Assembly (NCBI GenBank): GCA_963800135.1
Contig: CAWCZR010000004.1
Span: 1,488,001-1,552,000, forward strand
Direction: 5' to 3'
Source: DASPSM01 sp963800135
Lineage (GTDB): Bacteria > Planctomycetota > Planctomycetia > Planctomycetales > Planctomycetaceae
Length of the DNA stretch: 64,000 bases
Translations under genes and position numbers: made by a program
In this document: positions 54,544 through 64,000 of the stretch, piece by piece
How the letters are laid out: every line of letters begins with the position of its first letter
Position numbering within the stretch: position 1 is the stretch's first letter
The notes under the pieces: generated by a model
What the model was told of the DNA's origin: nothing
The model's database searches: none
Seen by the model: the letters and a program-made list of their open reading frames with translations, nothing else

Positions 54544-56793
54544 TCAGGGCGTCTCGGCCGGTGGATGTTTCGGTCCGCTCGGCTCGATGCCGCCTGGATA
54601 GGCCTTGGAGTGCCGCTCGCCGCGGGCGAACCAGTCGTCGAGCCCCGCCACCAGCACCTCGAAGAGCGAGGCGTGGTCGTCGGTCCACAGCACGCGGGCC
54701 ACCGTCTGGTTTTTCCGGCGGGCGTTGTAAATCCGCTTGGGCCGCAATGCGCGGGGTGAGGCGGAGACCAGCACCCAACTGGACGACGAATCGCCGGACG
54801 TCGAGCGATGCGCATCAATCGTCACCGTCTCCAGCTGGTAGACGTCGGCGATCGCCAGCACCACCGGCTCGAGGGCAAAGTGCTTGTTGGAGATGTGGAC
54901 GGCAATGATCCCGTCGGGGGCCATGTGGGGCAGATAAATGGCAAACGCCTCGCGGGTGAGCAAGTGCACGGGAATCGCGTCACCGGAAAACGCATCGAGC
55001 ACCAACAGGTTGAAACCCTGAGGCGGCTCGCGGGTGAGGTTGAGCCGCGCGTCACCGTGAATGATTTCGACTCGGCCCTGGCAATCGTCCAAGTAGGTGA
55101 AGTACTTCCGCGCCAGCTCCTCCACCTTCGAGTTGATCTCGTAGAACTGGAAGTGGTCCCCCTTGCGAGCGTACGTGGCCAGTGTGCCGGTCCCCAAGCC
55201 GACGAGCCCCACGTGTCGCGGCCCATCCGTCGGAAGCGATAACGCTCGTCCCACGCCCGAAGACACTCCGTAGTACGAAGTGGCAATCCGCTTCAGCTTG
55301 GGGTTGAGGAATTGAAACCCGTGCTGGATGCGGCCGTTCAAAAGTTCGTGCGTCGGCTCCGGCTGAGCCTCCTCGTCGTCCGTGCCGTATTGCTCATCGT
55401 CGTTGAGGACCCGGAGCACGCCGTAAAAGTTGCGAGAGATGCTCAGGATATTCTCCCGGTGCCGCGTCGCATTCTGCACCAGGACGATGCCCAGTCCGGA
55501 CACGCAGGCGATGAGCAGCACCCAGACGACGGGCCGCAACAGCTTGGGGAAGGTCATCTGCTGCCGGTCGAGCCCCAGCACGATCAGAATCAAGAGAGCG
55601 CACGCGTAGAGTCCGATGTGCAACTCGTAGTAGCCGTGGAATGTGTAGGGGGCGATGATGCCGACGAAAATTCCGCCCGCCGCGCCGCCGGCCGAGATCA
55701 CCAGGTAGAACGAGGTCAGATACCGCACATGGGGCTTACGCCGCACCAGTTCGCCATGGCAGACCATCGCGCAGAGAAACAACCCGGTGAAATACGCGCC
55801 CAGTTGGAGACCGAACGACGCGCTCGCCTCTTGGTCGAGGGCGTAACAGACGCAGGCCATCGCGACCAGCGCGCCAGGAATGAAGTAACGGCGCGAGTAC
55901 CAGCGGTCGCTGTCAAAACAGAGGATGAACGACACCAGGTACAAGGTCAGCGGCAGAACCCAGAGGAACGGGACGGTCGCCACGTCGAGGCAAACCTGGT
56001 TGGTCGTCGCCAATAGCAGCACGGAGGGGACCATCGCTAGCGCGAACCACAACAACCACGTTCCCCAACCGGGCCGAGCCTCGGCCGTCGTCGCCGCATC
56101 CGGGACAACCTCGGGCAGAGCGCGACCGCGGACGGCCGCAGCCCACGCGCAGAATCCACACAGGACGGCAAAGACAATAAAGCTGATCGACCACATCCAC
56201 GCCAAGAACCGGCCCGGCAACAGCCACTCGAACAGCGTGGGAAACGTGATCAGCGCCAACAACGACCCGCCGTTCGAGAGCGCATACAGCCGATAGGGCG
56301 AGCGACTCGGATGCGTGCGGCTGAACCAGCCCTGCAAGAGCGGTCCGGTCGACGAGAGGATAAAGAAGGGAGCACCGACCGTCGCCCCCAGCACCAAGAC
56401 GATCCGCGAAATCGGCTCCTCGCCGCCGGTTGGCTTGAAGGTGTCCCCTGGAATGATCGGCAAGGCCAGGCAGGCGGCCGCCAAGAGCACCACGTGAATG
56501 ATCGCCTGCCAGCGAGGCCGCAAACTGCTCGTCGTCAGGTGCGCGTATGCGTAACCGCCGAATAGCAGTAACTGAAAAAACAGCATGCAGGTGGTCCACA
56601 CGCTCGGCATGCCGCCGAACCACGGCAGAATGAATTTGCCGATCAGCGGCTGCACCTGAAACAGCAGAAACGCGCTCAAGAAAATCGTGAGCGAGTAGAT
56701 CACCGTCAGGCTGCGCGAGCCGTCCGCGGCGGCCGGAATGGACTGCGCCGGATCGGTCTGTAACGATTCGTCGAAGGACGGCACGGAGGTCAT
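54544..56793 (-). CDS. Spermidine-synthase-like protein fused to membrane domain
   Basis: The protein has 749 residues. The first ~470 have many hydrophobic segments (IYSLTIFLSAFLLFQVQPLIGKFILPWFGG, ILSSTGPLLQGWF, FALAMVPSVLLLATTN). The C-terminal ~240 are a spermidine-synthase-like SAM fold (HVGLVGLGTGTLATYARKGD, IIHGDARLNL, LLVLDAFSGDAIPVHLLTREAF). Such fusions are widespread and usually annotated as fused MFS/spermidine synthase, but activity is rarely shown. No polyamine gene is nearby. Confidence 0.85.
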   Translation of the reverse strand: MTSVPSFDESLQTDPAQSIPAAADGSRSLTVIYSLTIFLSAFLLFQVQPLIGKFILPWFGGMPSVWTTCMLFFQLLLFGGYAYAHLTTSSLRPRWQAIIHVVLLAAACLALPIIPGDTFKPTGGEEPISRIVLVLGATVGAPFFILSSTGPLLQGWFSRTHPSRSPYRLYALSNGGSLLALITFPTLFEWLLPGRFLAWMWSISFIVFAVLCGFCAWAAAVRGRALPEVVPDAATTAEARPGWGTWLLWFALAMVPSVLLLATTNQVCLDVATVPFLWVLPLTLYLVSFILCFDSDRWYSRRYFIPGALVAMACVCYALDQEASASFGLQLGAYFTGLFLCAMVCHGELVRRKPHVRYLTSFYLVISAGGAAGGIFVGIIAPYTFHGYYELHIGLYACALLILIVLGLDRQQMTFPKLLRPVVWVLLIACVSGLGIVLVQNATRHRENILSISRNFYGVLRVLNDDEQYGTDDEEAQPEPTHELLNGRIQHGFQFLNPKLKRIATSYYGVSSGVGRALSLPTDGPRHVGLVGLGTGTLATYARKGDHFQFYEINSKVEELARKYFTYLDDCQGRVEIIHGDARLNLTREPPQGFNLLVLDAFSGDAIPVHLLTREAFAIYLPHMAPDGIIAVHISNKHFALEPVVLAIADVYQLETVTIDAHRSTSGDSSSSWVLVSASPRALRPKRIYNARRKNQTVARVLWTDDHASLFEVLVAGLDDWFARGERHSKAYPGGIEPSGPKHPPAETP

Positions 56794-56971
56794 GGGAGAT
56801 CAATCGCAGAAGTGCGGATCGGGAGTTTTCAAGTCGAGGCGGACGCAGTTCCTACGCGTCAAACGCCCTCGTCCAAGCATAGCAGCGGCGCAGGCGCGAG
56901 GCGACCGACGCTTGCCAAACCCTCTCCGTCGGTGACACGAATCGAGCGGACAATCGATCTAGGCGCACGAT

Positions 56972-58165
56972 TCAGCCACACTCGGCGGCAAAGTGATAAA
57001 AGATCTCGGCAGCCTGTTCGAGCTGGCCGATTTCGATCCACTCGTCTTTCGTGTGGGCTTGAGCGATCGAGCCGGGACCAAAGACGACCGACGGGACGCC
57101 CGCCGCCGCCGTGCGCGACGCGTGCGTGCCGAACTGCACGCCGATCATGTCCCCGCGACCGGTCACCGCTCGCACCGAGGCGAGCAGCCGATCGGCCCAG
57201 GCGAGATTGACGTCGTCCGGAAGGGCTGGCCCGCGGATCCATGGGGGCAACATTTCGAACTCGAAGTCGAGCCGCTCGCGGAGGTATTGGCCGACCTGCT
57301 CGATCACGCCCGAAGCATCTTCCCGGGGAATCACGCGGCGATCGATCTCGATCGTACATTCATCAGGGACCGTGTTGACGCTGATCCCCCCCTCGATGCG
57401 CCCGACGCTCAGCGACGGCGAACCGCACAACGCGTGCGGCGGGACTTGCTGGGGAAGCTCGGCGGCGAACTGTTCCAGGCACGCGACGACGCGGGCCATC
57501 CGATAGATCGCATTGATTCCGTTGGCCGGCTCCGAGCTGTGGCAGGCGCGGCCCCGGGTGCGGATCTTCCAGCGCGTGGCCCCCTTGTGCGCGACGACGA
57601 CGTGGAGCTCGGTCGGCTCGATGATCAAGGCAAGGTCAGGCGGCCGATTGAGCAACGACCCCAACCGTCCCCGATCGTTCCATTGCTTGATGAGGTCGCG
57701 GATCCCCGTCGCGCCCGATTCTTCGTCGCACGTGCAAGAGATAACGACATTTGCGGCTCGCGGCGGCCGACTCTCGACCAGGCGCGCGAACGCGCTGAGC
57801 ATGGCCGCCATTCCCCCTTTGTCGTCGCATGCTCCGCGGCCATGAATCCGCCCGTCGTGTTCGACGGGGGTAAAGGGCTCGATGGTCATGCCGTCGATTG
57901 GCACAGTGTCTTGATGCGCGTCGAGCAACAGCGTGGTTTGGCTGCGGGGATTGTCGAAACGGGCGATCACGTTGGACCGCCGCTCGCTCGAGCCGGGCAC
58001 GTTGGCCACGTCGGTCCGCTGCGCCGGCACGCCAAGCCGCTTGAAGAAATCGAGCAAATATGTCGTCATCCGCCCTTCGAAGAATTCGGGGCCGGAGATC
58101 GCGCGGCCCGTCGGATTGACGCTGGGCAGCGCGATCAGATCTTTCAGCAGGCGGATCGGGTCCAT
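56972..58165 (-). CDS. M20-family metallopeptidase
   Basis: ATG 58165 gives 397 residues. The di-zinc site shows LDAHQDTVP, GRGACDDKGG, the acid-base Glu in CDEESGATG, EPTELH and the late His in AHTKDEW. The middle lid domain is also recognisable (ACHSSEPANGINAIYRMARV). Members include succinyl-diaminopimelate desuccinylase, acetylornithine deacetylase and carboxypeptidases, and the exact substrate is not clear. A GTG at 58183 is an alternative start. It is divergent from the NuoL-like gene. Confidence 0.85.
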   Translation of the reverse strand: MDPIRLLKDLIALPSVNPTGRAISGPEFFEGRMTTYLLDFFKRLGVPAQRTDVANVPGSSERRSNVIARFDNPRSQTTLLLDAHQDTVPIDGMTIEPFTPVEHDGRIHGRGACDDKGGMAAMLSAFARLVESRPPRAANVVISCTCDEESGATGIRDLIKQWNDRGRLGSLLNRPPDLALIIEPTELHVVVAHKGATRWKIRTRGRACHSSEPANGINAIYRMARVVACLEQFAAELPQQVPPHALCGSPSLSVGRIEGGISVNTVPDECTIEIDRRVIPREDASGVIEQVGQYLRERLDFEFEMLPPWIRGPALPDDVNLAWADRLLASVRAVTGRGDMIGVQFGTHASRTAAAGVPSVVFGPGSIAQAHTKDEWIEIGQLEQAAEIFYHFAAECG

Positions 58166-58308
58166 AGGCTCGACGATTTCGCTCACTACGCAGGCTGCGC
58201 CATTGTCCGGAGTCTCGAGACGCTCGCTGCCGACTCGACCGGCTGTCCGGCTCCGAGGGCGCACGTTATTCTATCCGCTTACCTTTTGTAAGCCGGCGCG
58301 AAGGCCGC

Positions 58309-60239
58309 ATGGATATCCTGCTTCCCGTTCTCGTCTTTGGGACGGCCTTGTCGCCGTTGGTCGCCGCGGCTGCGATCGCCGGCACCAGCCTATTTCGTCC
58401 GGCGCGAAATGGGCGGGCGGAATTGCTGGCCCAGCTAGGCGCCGCTGCCTCCGCATGCTTCGCACTCGGTCTCCTCGTTGTCCGCTTCGGACACGACGGC
58501 GCGAACGAATCGCCGCTGAGCCTGGGGAGCTGGTTCGTCAACGGGCCGAACGATCTGCTGCGAATAAGTTTTGGCCTGAGATTCGGCGCGCTGACGGCCC
58601 TGCTGACCGTCGCGCTGGCGATCGCCGCCGGTGTTGTTTTCACTGCCAGCCGAACGCGCGATGCCGAATCGCCGGCCGCACGGTGGCTGCCGCTGGGCGG
58701 CTCGCTGTTGTTGTTCGCGTCGATCGGCGTGGCCGGGTCGACCAACCTGGCCGAGCTGTTCGTCTTTTGGGAAATCGGCACGGCCGTGGCCTACGTCTTG
58801 TCGTCCGTGGCGGTCGAGAACCCGCAGCAGGCCGTCGCCGCGCGCAAGCTCGTGCTCATCCTCAGCGTGGCCGACGCGTTCCTGCTCTGCGCCGTCGTGA
58901 TTCTGGCGGCCGGCATGGGAACAGTCGACTTTCGCAATCTCTTCGGCCAACCCGAACGTTGGGCGCACGCGGCCGAGCAGCGGGCGGCGCTCGTCGACCT
59001 GGTCGGCTTGTGCCTGCTGGGAGCGACGGTGGGACGCTGCGGCCTGGTCCCTTTTCTCGGCTGGATCGGAGATTTGTCGAGCCGTCCCGCGCGTTTGGCC
59101 GCACTAATTGAAGCGATCGCCCTTTTGCCGTGCGGAGCCGTGCTGTGGGTGCGGTGCTTTCCCTTGTTGAACCTGGCGGGGGCCATCCTGCCGCTGGCCG
59201 CCTTCGTGGGAGGAAGCAGCGCGTTCTGCCTGGGCGTTTGCGCCATCGCCGATGCGAACCCCCGCCGCGCGGCGACTTATTCCTGCGCGACCGTGTTGGC
59301 CATTGCCCTCCTGGGATTCTCGACCGGCGATACGGCGGCGCCCGCGATCGTGATTGGCCTGATGGCCGTCTTCGTGCCGAGCGCGACGGCGATCCTGATC
59401 GCCAGCTCGGCCGGCGTGCACGCGGCGCGCGCCGCTGGCTGCTCATGGCAATGGTCCTCTTAATATTTTCCGGATTCTGCGGGCAGGGCTGGATTCTCGG
59501 TCACGCGCTCGAGTCTCTGTTGTTCGGTGCAGGCGGTGAGACGCCGACCTTGCTCTTGGCAGTCCTCCTGGCGGGATGCGGGCAGTATCTGGCCGCCGTA
59601 TCGATGATGCGCTCGCTGAGTTCGGCGCAAATACTCGGCGAATTGGACAGCAGCAATCTGTACAGTGGCGACCGGTTCGGTGGGAATCCGCAAGAAGCCC
59701 AACTGTTCGAGTCTTTCCGGACGGCGAGCGTCGTCGAAACGCCGAGCGATGCCGAAGCGCCACTCGGGCGGTTGCTGCTGTTGGTCATCGCGGCGATCGG
59801 CGCCGCAGTCGTGGCCCTGTTGTTGATCCTGGGCGTCTTGCCCCCACTGTCCCCACACGCGTTTGCGTATGCCGCGATCGGCTTGATTCCCGGCGTGGGG
59901 GGACTTGCCGCCGGCATTCAAGCGGCCCGCGGCGGATGGAAAGTCTTCCCCAGCGAAGCGGTCAACGGGCTGTTGATGCGGCTGGGGCGAGGCAATTTTT
60001 ATTTCGATGCGTTTTTGTTCCTGTTCGTGCTTGTGCCGCTCCGAGGCGTGGCCGCGGTGGCCCGCTTTGTCGACTGGGCGATCATCGACACGCTGGCCAG
60101 CGGCGGGCCGGCGAGCCTCTTCGAGTCGGCGGCCTCGTTTTTTGGGCCGCTGCAATATCGGGGCGTCTTCTTCTACCTCTTTTCCGCGCTGCTCGGCACG
60201 GTCGTGTTATCCGTGTTGTTGATCTGGCTCCAGAGTTGA
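58309..60239 (+). CDS. NuoL-like antiporter subunit (one frameshift)
   Basis: ATG 58309 follows GAAGG. About 14 hydrophobic segments are recognisable. Near 59430 a base is missing (AAR/RWLLMAMVLLIF), and restoring it gives 643 residues. The TM5 region keeps the family Glu (ELFVFWEIGTAVAYV). Where NuoL has GKSAQ it has GRCGL (Lys to Arg), and ALIHAATM becomes ALIEAIAL (His to Glu). The late SKDEIL-type Lys motif is absent (SGFCGQGWIL). It is the first of three consecutive antiporter-like genes, with none of the other complex I subunits nearby. The function is probably altered from that of NuoL. Confidence 0.78.
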
Positions 60240-60264
60240 GGCTTGTTGTGAGCGTCCGACCGCG

Positions 60265-61929
60265 ATGAGCGATCTCTCTTTTGTCGTCGTGGCAATCCCG
60301 GCGATCGGCGCGCTCGTCCTCGTGATTGGCGCGCTCCGCTCAGGATCCGCGCACGTCCGATTCGCTACCGCGACGAGCGCTCCTGCCACAACGCAGGGCA
60401 GCGACGTCGATCTCGCTCTGTGCCGCCGCATTGCCATCATCTTCGCCGTCTGTGCTCTCGTTGCGGTGATCGGCCTGTCACTCTGCGGCCGCTGGTTCCA
60501 CGTCAAAATCGCGGTGGGTGGAAACGACTGCAGCGCCGCCTTCGCGCTGTTGACCGCGGCCTCCTGGCTGCCGGTGATGTTTGTCGCCCGCCGCTCCGAC
60601 GGGCGGCGACCCAAGTTGCTCTATGGGTTACTGCTGCTACTGGAAGGGTCCTACCTGGCGATCTTCTCCTGCAACAACGCGGTCTGGCTCTGCGCAGCGC
60701 TGCAGGTCAACTCGGTGCTGCTCTATCTGCTCACGGCCGGCTGGAGCGAGCACGCCAACGAAGGGCTCGCCAAAAAGATGCTGATGATGAATCTGGCAGC
60801 CGACCTGGCCATCCTGATCGGGCTGACGGGCGTAGTGATCGCAGCGGCGCGGACGTCGGGAACCGAAAGCGGCGTGATTCCCCAGCTCAACTATTCACTC
60901 AGCGACCTCGTGCACGAGTTTCCACGTCTCACGACCGACGACGTGTCGGCGCAGGAGTACTGGAAGCACGCGCAGCGCTCGCTCTTGGCGATCCTCGTGC
61001 TGGCGGCGCTGGTCAAGGCGCCGCTGGTCCCTTTTCACGCATGGTTCGCGTCGGTCGTGGCGGAAGGCCCTCCCTGCGTGGCGATCGCGCTCGTCGGTCC
61101 CGGCCTGCGCGTCGGACTTTATCTTTTGGCGCGATTCATCGGACCTCTGTGCGGTGAATTGGGCGGGACGGCCGACCTGATCGTCGGCTTGACGATCCTC
61201 GGAGCCCTGCATCAAAGCCTGCTCACCTACGGGCAGACGAACTTCAAGAAAATGCTTGCCTGTGTCTGCCTACTGCAGGGATCGTTGGCCGTCGCGGGGT
61301 TCTTCTCCCTGCCAGCGCAAAACGCCAGCGGTCCCCTCATGCTGGCGCTCGCCAGCGGTGTGGCCGGCGTGCTCCTCCTGTTTGCGCTCAACTTCCTGGA
61401 GTGGCGCCTGGGCGTGGCCGAACTGAGCGCGATCGGCGGGATCGCGCATCGGCTGCCCAACCTGGCAGCCGTGTTGTTAATGGCCACGTTTTCTCTCGTG
61501 GGGATCCCCGGACTCTTCGGTTTTCCCGGACTCTTCGCGACGCTGGGAGCCGTGTTTCGCGGCGAGTGGGCGTTCGCCTTCCTGGCCATCGGCGCCTGCC
61601 TGATCGCGGCCTGGGCCCTCTTCTCGATGTTGCAGCATCTGGTCTTCGGTAGCGTGCGACTGCCGCTGCCCGGTGAGGAAGACGTGCTGCTCGATCGACG
61701 ACTGCGCGGAGCCGGCGCGGACATTCCGGCCGCACCCGGTTGGACGGCCGACTCGGCGCCAGGAGAATGGTCGATCGTGAACGAAGGCCGGAGCGGCTCG
61801 ATCGATCTCAGCGCGCCGGAATTGTTGATCGTCGGAGCCCTCTTGGCGGGATTGGTCGGGCTGGGAGTCTGGCCGCAGACCATCTCGGCCGCGCTCTACT
61901 TTGCCCTGATTGGCTGGTCGCCACCGTAG
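60265..61929 (+). CDS. NuoM-like antiporter subunit
   Basis: The protein has 554 residues with about 14 hydrophobic segments. ALVKAPLVPFHAWFASVVAEG matches NuoM's VKxPMVPLHGWLPDAH and keeps Lys. Near TM8 NuoM's LLKTAAYG becomes GLRVGLYL (Lys to Arg), and the TM5 FWEMMLVPM Glu is Gln in ALQVNSVLLYL. The TM12 Glu is Leu in GFPGLFATL. It starts 25 bases past the NuoL-like stop and is the second of the trio. Confidence 0.8.
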   Translation: MSDLSFVVVAIPAIGALVLVIGALRSGSAHVRFATATSAPATTQGSDVDLALCRRIAIIFAVCALVAVIGLSLCGRWFHVKIAVGGNDCSAAFALLTAASWLPVMFVARRSDGRRPKLLYGLLLLLEGSYLAIFSCNNAVWLCAALQVNSVLLYLLTAGWSEHANEGLAKKMLMMNLAADLAILIGLTGVVIAAARTSGTESGVIPQLNYSLSDLVHEFPRLTTDDVSAQEYWKHAQRSLLAILVLAALVKAPLVPFHAWFASVVAEGPPCVAIALVGPGLRVGLYLLARFIGPLCGELGGTADLIVGLTILGALHQSLLTYGQTNFKKMLACVCLLQGSLAVAGFFSLPAQNASGPLMLALASGVAGVLLLFALNFLEWRLGVAELSAIGGIAHRLPNLAAVLLMATFSLVGIPGLFGFPGLFATLGAVFRGEWAFAFLAIGACLIAAWALFSMLQHLVFGSVRLPLPGEEDVLLDRRLRGAGADIPAAPGWTADSAPGEWSIVNEGRSGSIDLSAPELLIVGALLAGLVGLGVWPQTISAALYFALIGWSPP

Positions 61930-62015
61930 CTTGCCCCTATTGATTCGACTGAATTACTGAATCTGAGTCGACGAACTGCGATGGACTGTTGAGTACTGCC
62001 TGCTGAGTTCGGACT

Positions 62016-63675
62016 TTGCCCGTGTTGACCCTGATCACGATCCTGCCCGCGCTCATTCTCGCCGCCGCCGGCGCGGTCGTGTTGCTGTCGGGCCGTCGGC
62101 TCTCGATCGGACGAGCGGGCAGCGTTTTGTGCTGGCTGGCCCTGCTCGCCGCCGCGGCCACTCTGGTGCTGGTCCGTCCCGCCGACCCGTCCGATCCGTT
62201 CGTGCGGCCCGCGGTGTCCGCCGTCTCGTTTGATGCCCTTTCGCGCGGCACGGCCTGGATGGCGCTTTTGTTGGGGGCCATGACCACGTTCCTGGCCGCC
62301 ATCGGCTCGAGCGACAATCGCGCGGCTCGACAGGCAGTCGTGTTACTCTCACTGGCGGGCCTACTGCTGACGTGCGTCGCCAACGATTTCGTCTTGCTGA
62401 TTGTCGGCGTTCCCGGTTCGGTGCTCGCGATTTGCATCGCCCAATTGCGGGATGCCGAAACCGACGACGAATGGGCCGCGGCCGTGCTGGGGCTCGCCCT
62501 GAATCTGCTGGGCGCGCTCTGCCTCGTGGCCGGCGCTGCTCGTGGGCGCGTTGGCGGGAACGACTAACTTCGGCGAGCTGCACGCGCTGCCGCTTCACGG
62601 GGTCGATGCGACGGGACACATTGTCACCCGTGGCCCGCGCAGCTTGCCGCTGGCCGGAGAGATCGGTTTCGTGCTGCTGCTCGCCGGACTCGGGATTCCG
62701 TTCCTGGCGGCTCCTTTTCAGCTGGGAGCGGCGGAGATATTTGAGGGGATGTCGCCGGCGAGACTGGGGGCACTCGCCGTGCTGCCGCGCTGCGCGGTGC
62801 TGGTGGGGATGATCCGGATCTTCGTCGAGGGGATGACGCGGTACCTGTCGACCGCGCAAACGGCGCTGACGGCGGCCGCACTCGTCACGCTGCTGATTGC
62901 CGCACCGCTGGCCTACTGGCAGTCATCGCTGCGCCGGCTGCTGGCACTCGTGATCATGGTGCAAACGGGGTGGATCCTCTTCGCGTTGGCGGCGGCGTGC
63001 TCCGAAACGGCCCGGCCGCAAGCCGTGCGCTGGCTCGACCTGCAGATGCCCGGCGGCGCTGGGGCGGCTTGGCTCATGTTCGCCTTCGATTCATTCGCGA
63101 CGTTGGGGCTGACCGCCGTCCTGGGTTCGCTCGAAACATCGACCGGACGGGCCGACGAACTGGACGACTTCGTCCACCGCCTGCGCCACGAGCCGTGGAT
63201 TGCCGGGGCGACCGTGCTCTTGCTGATGAGCCTGGCCGGCGTTCCCCCTCTGCCCGGCTTCTGGACGCGCGTGGCCGCGCTGCGTTCGATCTTGTCGGTC
63301 AGCTTCCCCCCGGAAAACGACTTCCTGCCGCACCAGAATACGGGATACGTGCTCTTCTCACTCGTGGCCGTCGCCGCCTGGCTCGCCGTGGCCGCCAAGT
63401 GCTTTAGCGTCGCCCAGGCCCTGCTCTTTTCGACGGACCCGGTCGCGAGCGACGCCATCGAGCCACGACTGTTGTCCGTCGGGAGGAGTCGCGCGGGCCT
63501 GCGAATCGGGGCCGCAATCGCCGCGCTGCTGGTCGTCGTCGGTTTCGTCCCCAGCCTGGGGCTGCACCTGGCGGCCCGCGTGACACTGCCGAAAGCGGGC
63601 GCCATGGTCGCCGCCGAGAAGCAGGTCCAACCGGTCAAGCAACGACACCGCTTCAAAAGCAGTGATTCCGAATAA
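62016..63675 (+). CDS. NuoN-like antiporter subunit (one frameshift)
   Basis: The likely start is TTG 62016 or GTG 62022. Near 62532 one base is extra, and removing it gives 552 residues. GLGIPFLAAPFQLGAAEIFEG aligns with NuoN's GFKLxxVPFHxWTPDVYEG, so the Lys is lost and the His is Gln. SK in the next segment becomes PR (LPRCAVLVGMIRIF). The late SLAGxPxxxGFxxK site has SLAGVPPLPGFWTRV (Lys to Arg). The TM5 Glu is absent (LLIVGVPGSVLAIC). It is the last of the trio, with an 86-base gap to the previous gene. Confidence 0.78.
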
Positions 63676-63722
63676 CCGATGGCGCGTTTGGTAGCCCTGC
63701 CGCCACACGACATAATGAGGGT

Positions 63723-64000
63723 ATGAGTCGTCGAGCACGCAAACGGCTGCGTCCGGACCATTTGATCGGCCGGGCGACGACCCCCGTCTACATGGTGACG
63801 CCCGATCGGCGAATCTCATTTTTCAATGCGGGCTGCCAGGCGCTCACCGGCTGGTCGGCCGACGAAATACTCGGCCTGTTGTGCGAGTTCATCACCGAGC
63901 CGGCCGACAACAGCCCGGAATCCCTCGCCGCCTCGCTTTGTCCACCGGCCGCCGCGTTTGCGGGCAAGGTCTCGAGCCTGCCGGCCCAAATTGTCCGCAA
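63723..64000 (+). CDS. PAS-domain protein, partial
   Basis: ATG 63723 has GAGGG upstream. About 92 residues are visible before the window edge. A PAS fold is recognisable (PVYMVTPDRRISFFNAGCQALTGWSADEILG). This module usually senses redox, oxygen, light or small ligands. The output domain lies beyond the window. It follows the NuoN-like gene by 47 bases and could be co-transcribed with the trio. Confidence 0.75.
   Translation, partial: MSRRARKRLRPDHLIGRATTPVYMVTPDRRISFFNAGCQALTGWSADEILGLLCEFITEPADNSPESLAASLCPPAAAFAGKVSSLPAQIVR

Noticed and set aside
1..64000. tRNA, rRNA, CRISPR and insertion-sequence elements
   Set aside because: I read for tRNA ends, repeat-spacer arrays and transposase motifs and found none. 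An automated scan could still find a divergent tRNA.

Overview
The window reads as a piece of chromosome from a GC-rich planctomycete, probably of the Pirellulales type. The inference rests on family content: a DUF1501 Tat-signal protein beside a DUF1549/DUF1553 protein carrying a CxxCH motif, a cysteine-rich YTV-type surface protein, a SecD-SecF fusion, a dispersed fatty-acid-type operon with two FabZ-like dehydratases, and several secreted proteins of families I know mainly from planctomycetes. I see no rRNA, tRNA, CRISPR array, insertion sequence or phage gene, so this looks like core chromosome rather than an island.

Layout. 1-4575: a TPR/peptidase-MA protein running off the left edge, a WD40-like membrane protein and a small SH3-like protein. 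4941-8183: an HDOD protein, a degenerate HD-GYP protein and a secreted SMP-30-type protein. 8235-13145 (minus): a GYF_2-like membrane protein, a decayed gene, an STN-like secreted protein, a lipoprotein and a small conserved protein. 13304-18328 (minus): a fatty-acid-type operon in the order dehydratase, fabG, ACP, fabZ, fabF, alpha/beta hydrolase. 18535-19806: a membrane-anchored protein made largely of a regular 24-residue repeat. 20040-24211: a creatininase-fold enzyme, the YTV protein and a two-component pair. 24212-25395 is gene-poor. 25396-34821 (minus): a secreted esterase fusion, tgt, yajC, secDF and an enzyme I-type phosphotransferase. 35172-41050: a sigma factor, fdxA with a clear promoter, a CE15-like esterase and the DUF1501/DUF1549 pair. 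41304-50011: a membrane protein, a semialdehyde dehydrogenase, an ACT/DUF711 pair, a large secreted glycoside-hydrolase-like protein and a methyltransferase. 50085-54372: tandem paralogues of unknown function and a Gly-rich TPR protein. 54544-58165: a spermidine-synthase-like membrane fusion and an M20 peptidase. 58309-63675: three consecutive NuoL/NuoM/NuoN-like proteins without the rest of complex I. A PAS-domain gene runs off the right edge.

Two points affect how the annotation is used. First, nine otherwise convincing genes contain 11 single-base indels, several in homopolymers, and every one closes to a full-length family member when a single base is added or removed. I treat these as probable sequence errors and annotate across them. 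Second, several gene ends carry short imperfect duplicates of the stop-codon region a few dozen bases downstream.

The strongest candidates for something undescribed are the orphan NuoL/M/N-like trio, whose usual proton-channel charged residues are mostly substituted, and the 24-residue repeat protein.
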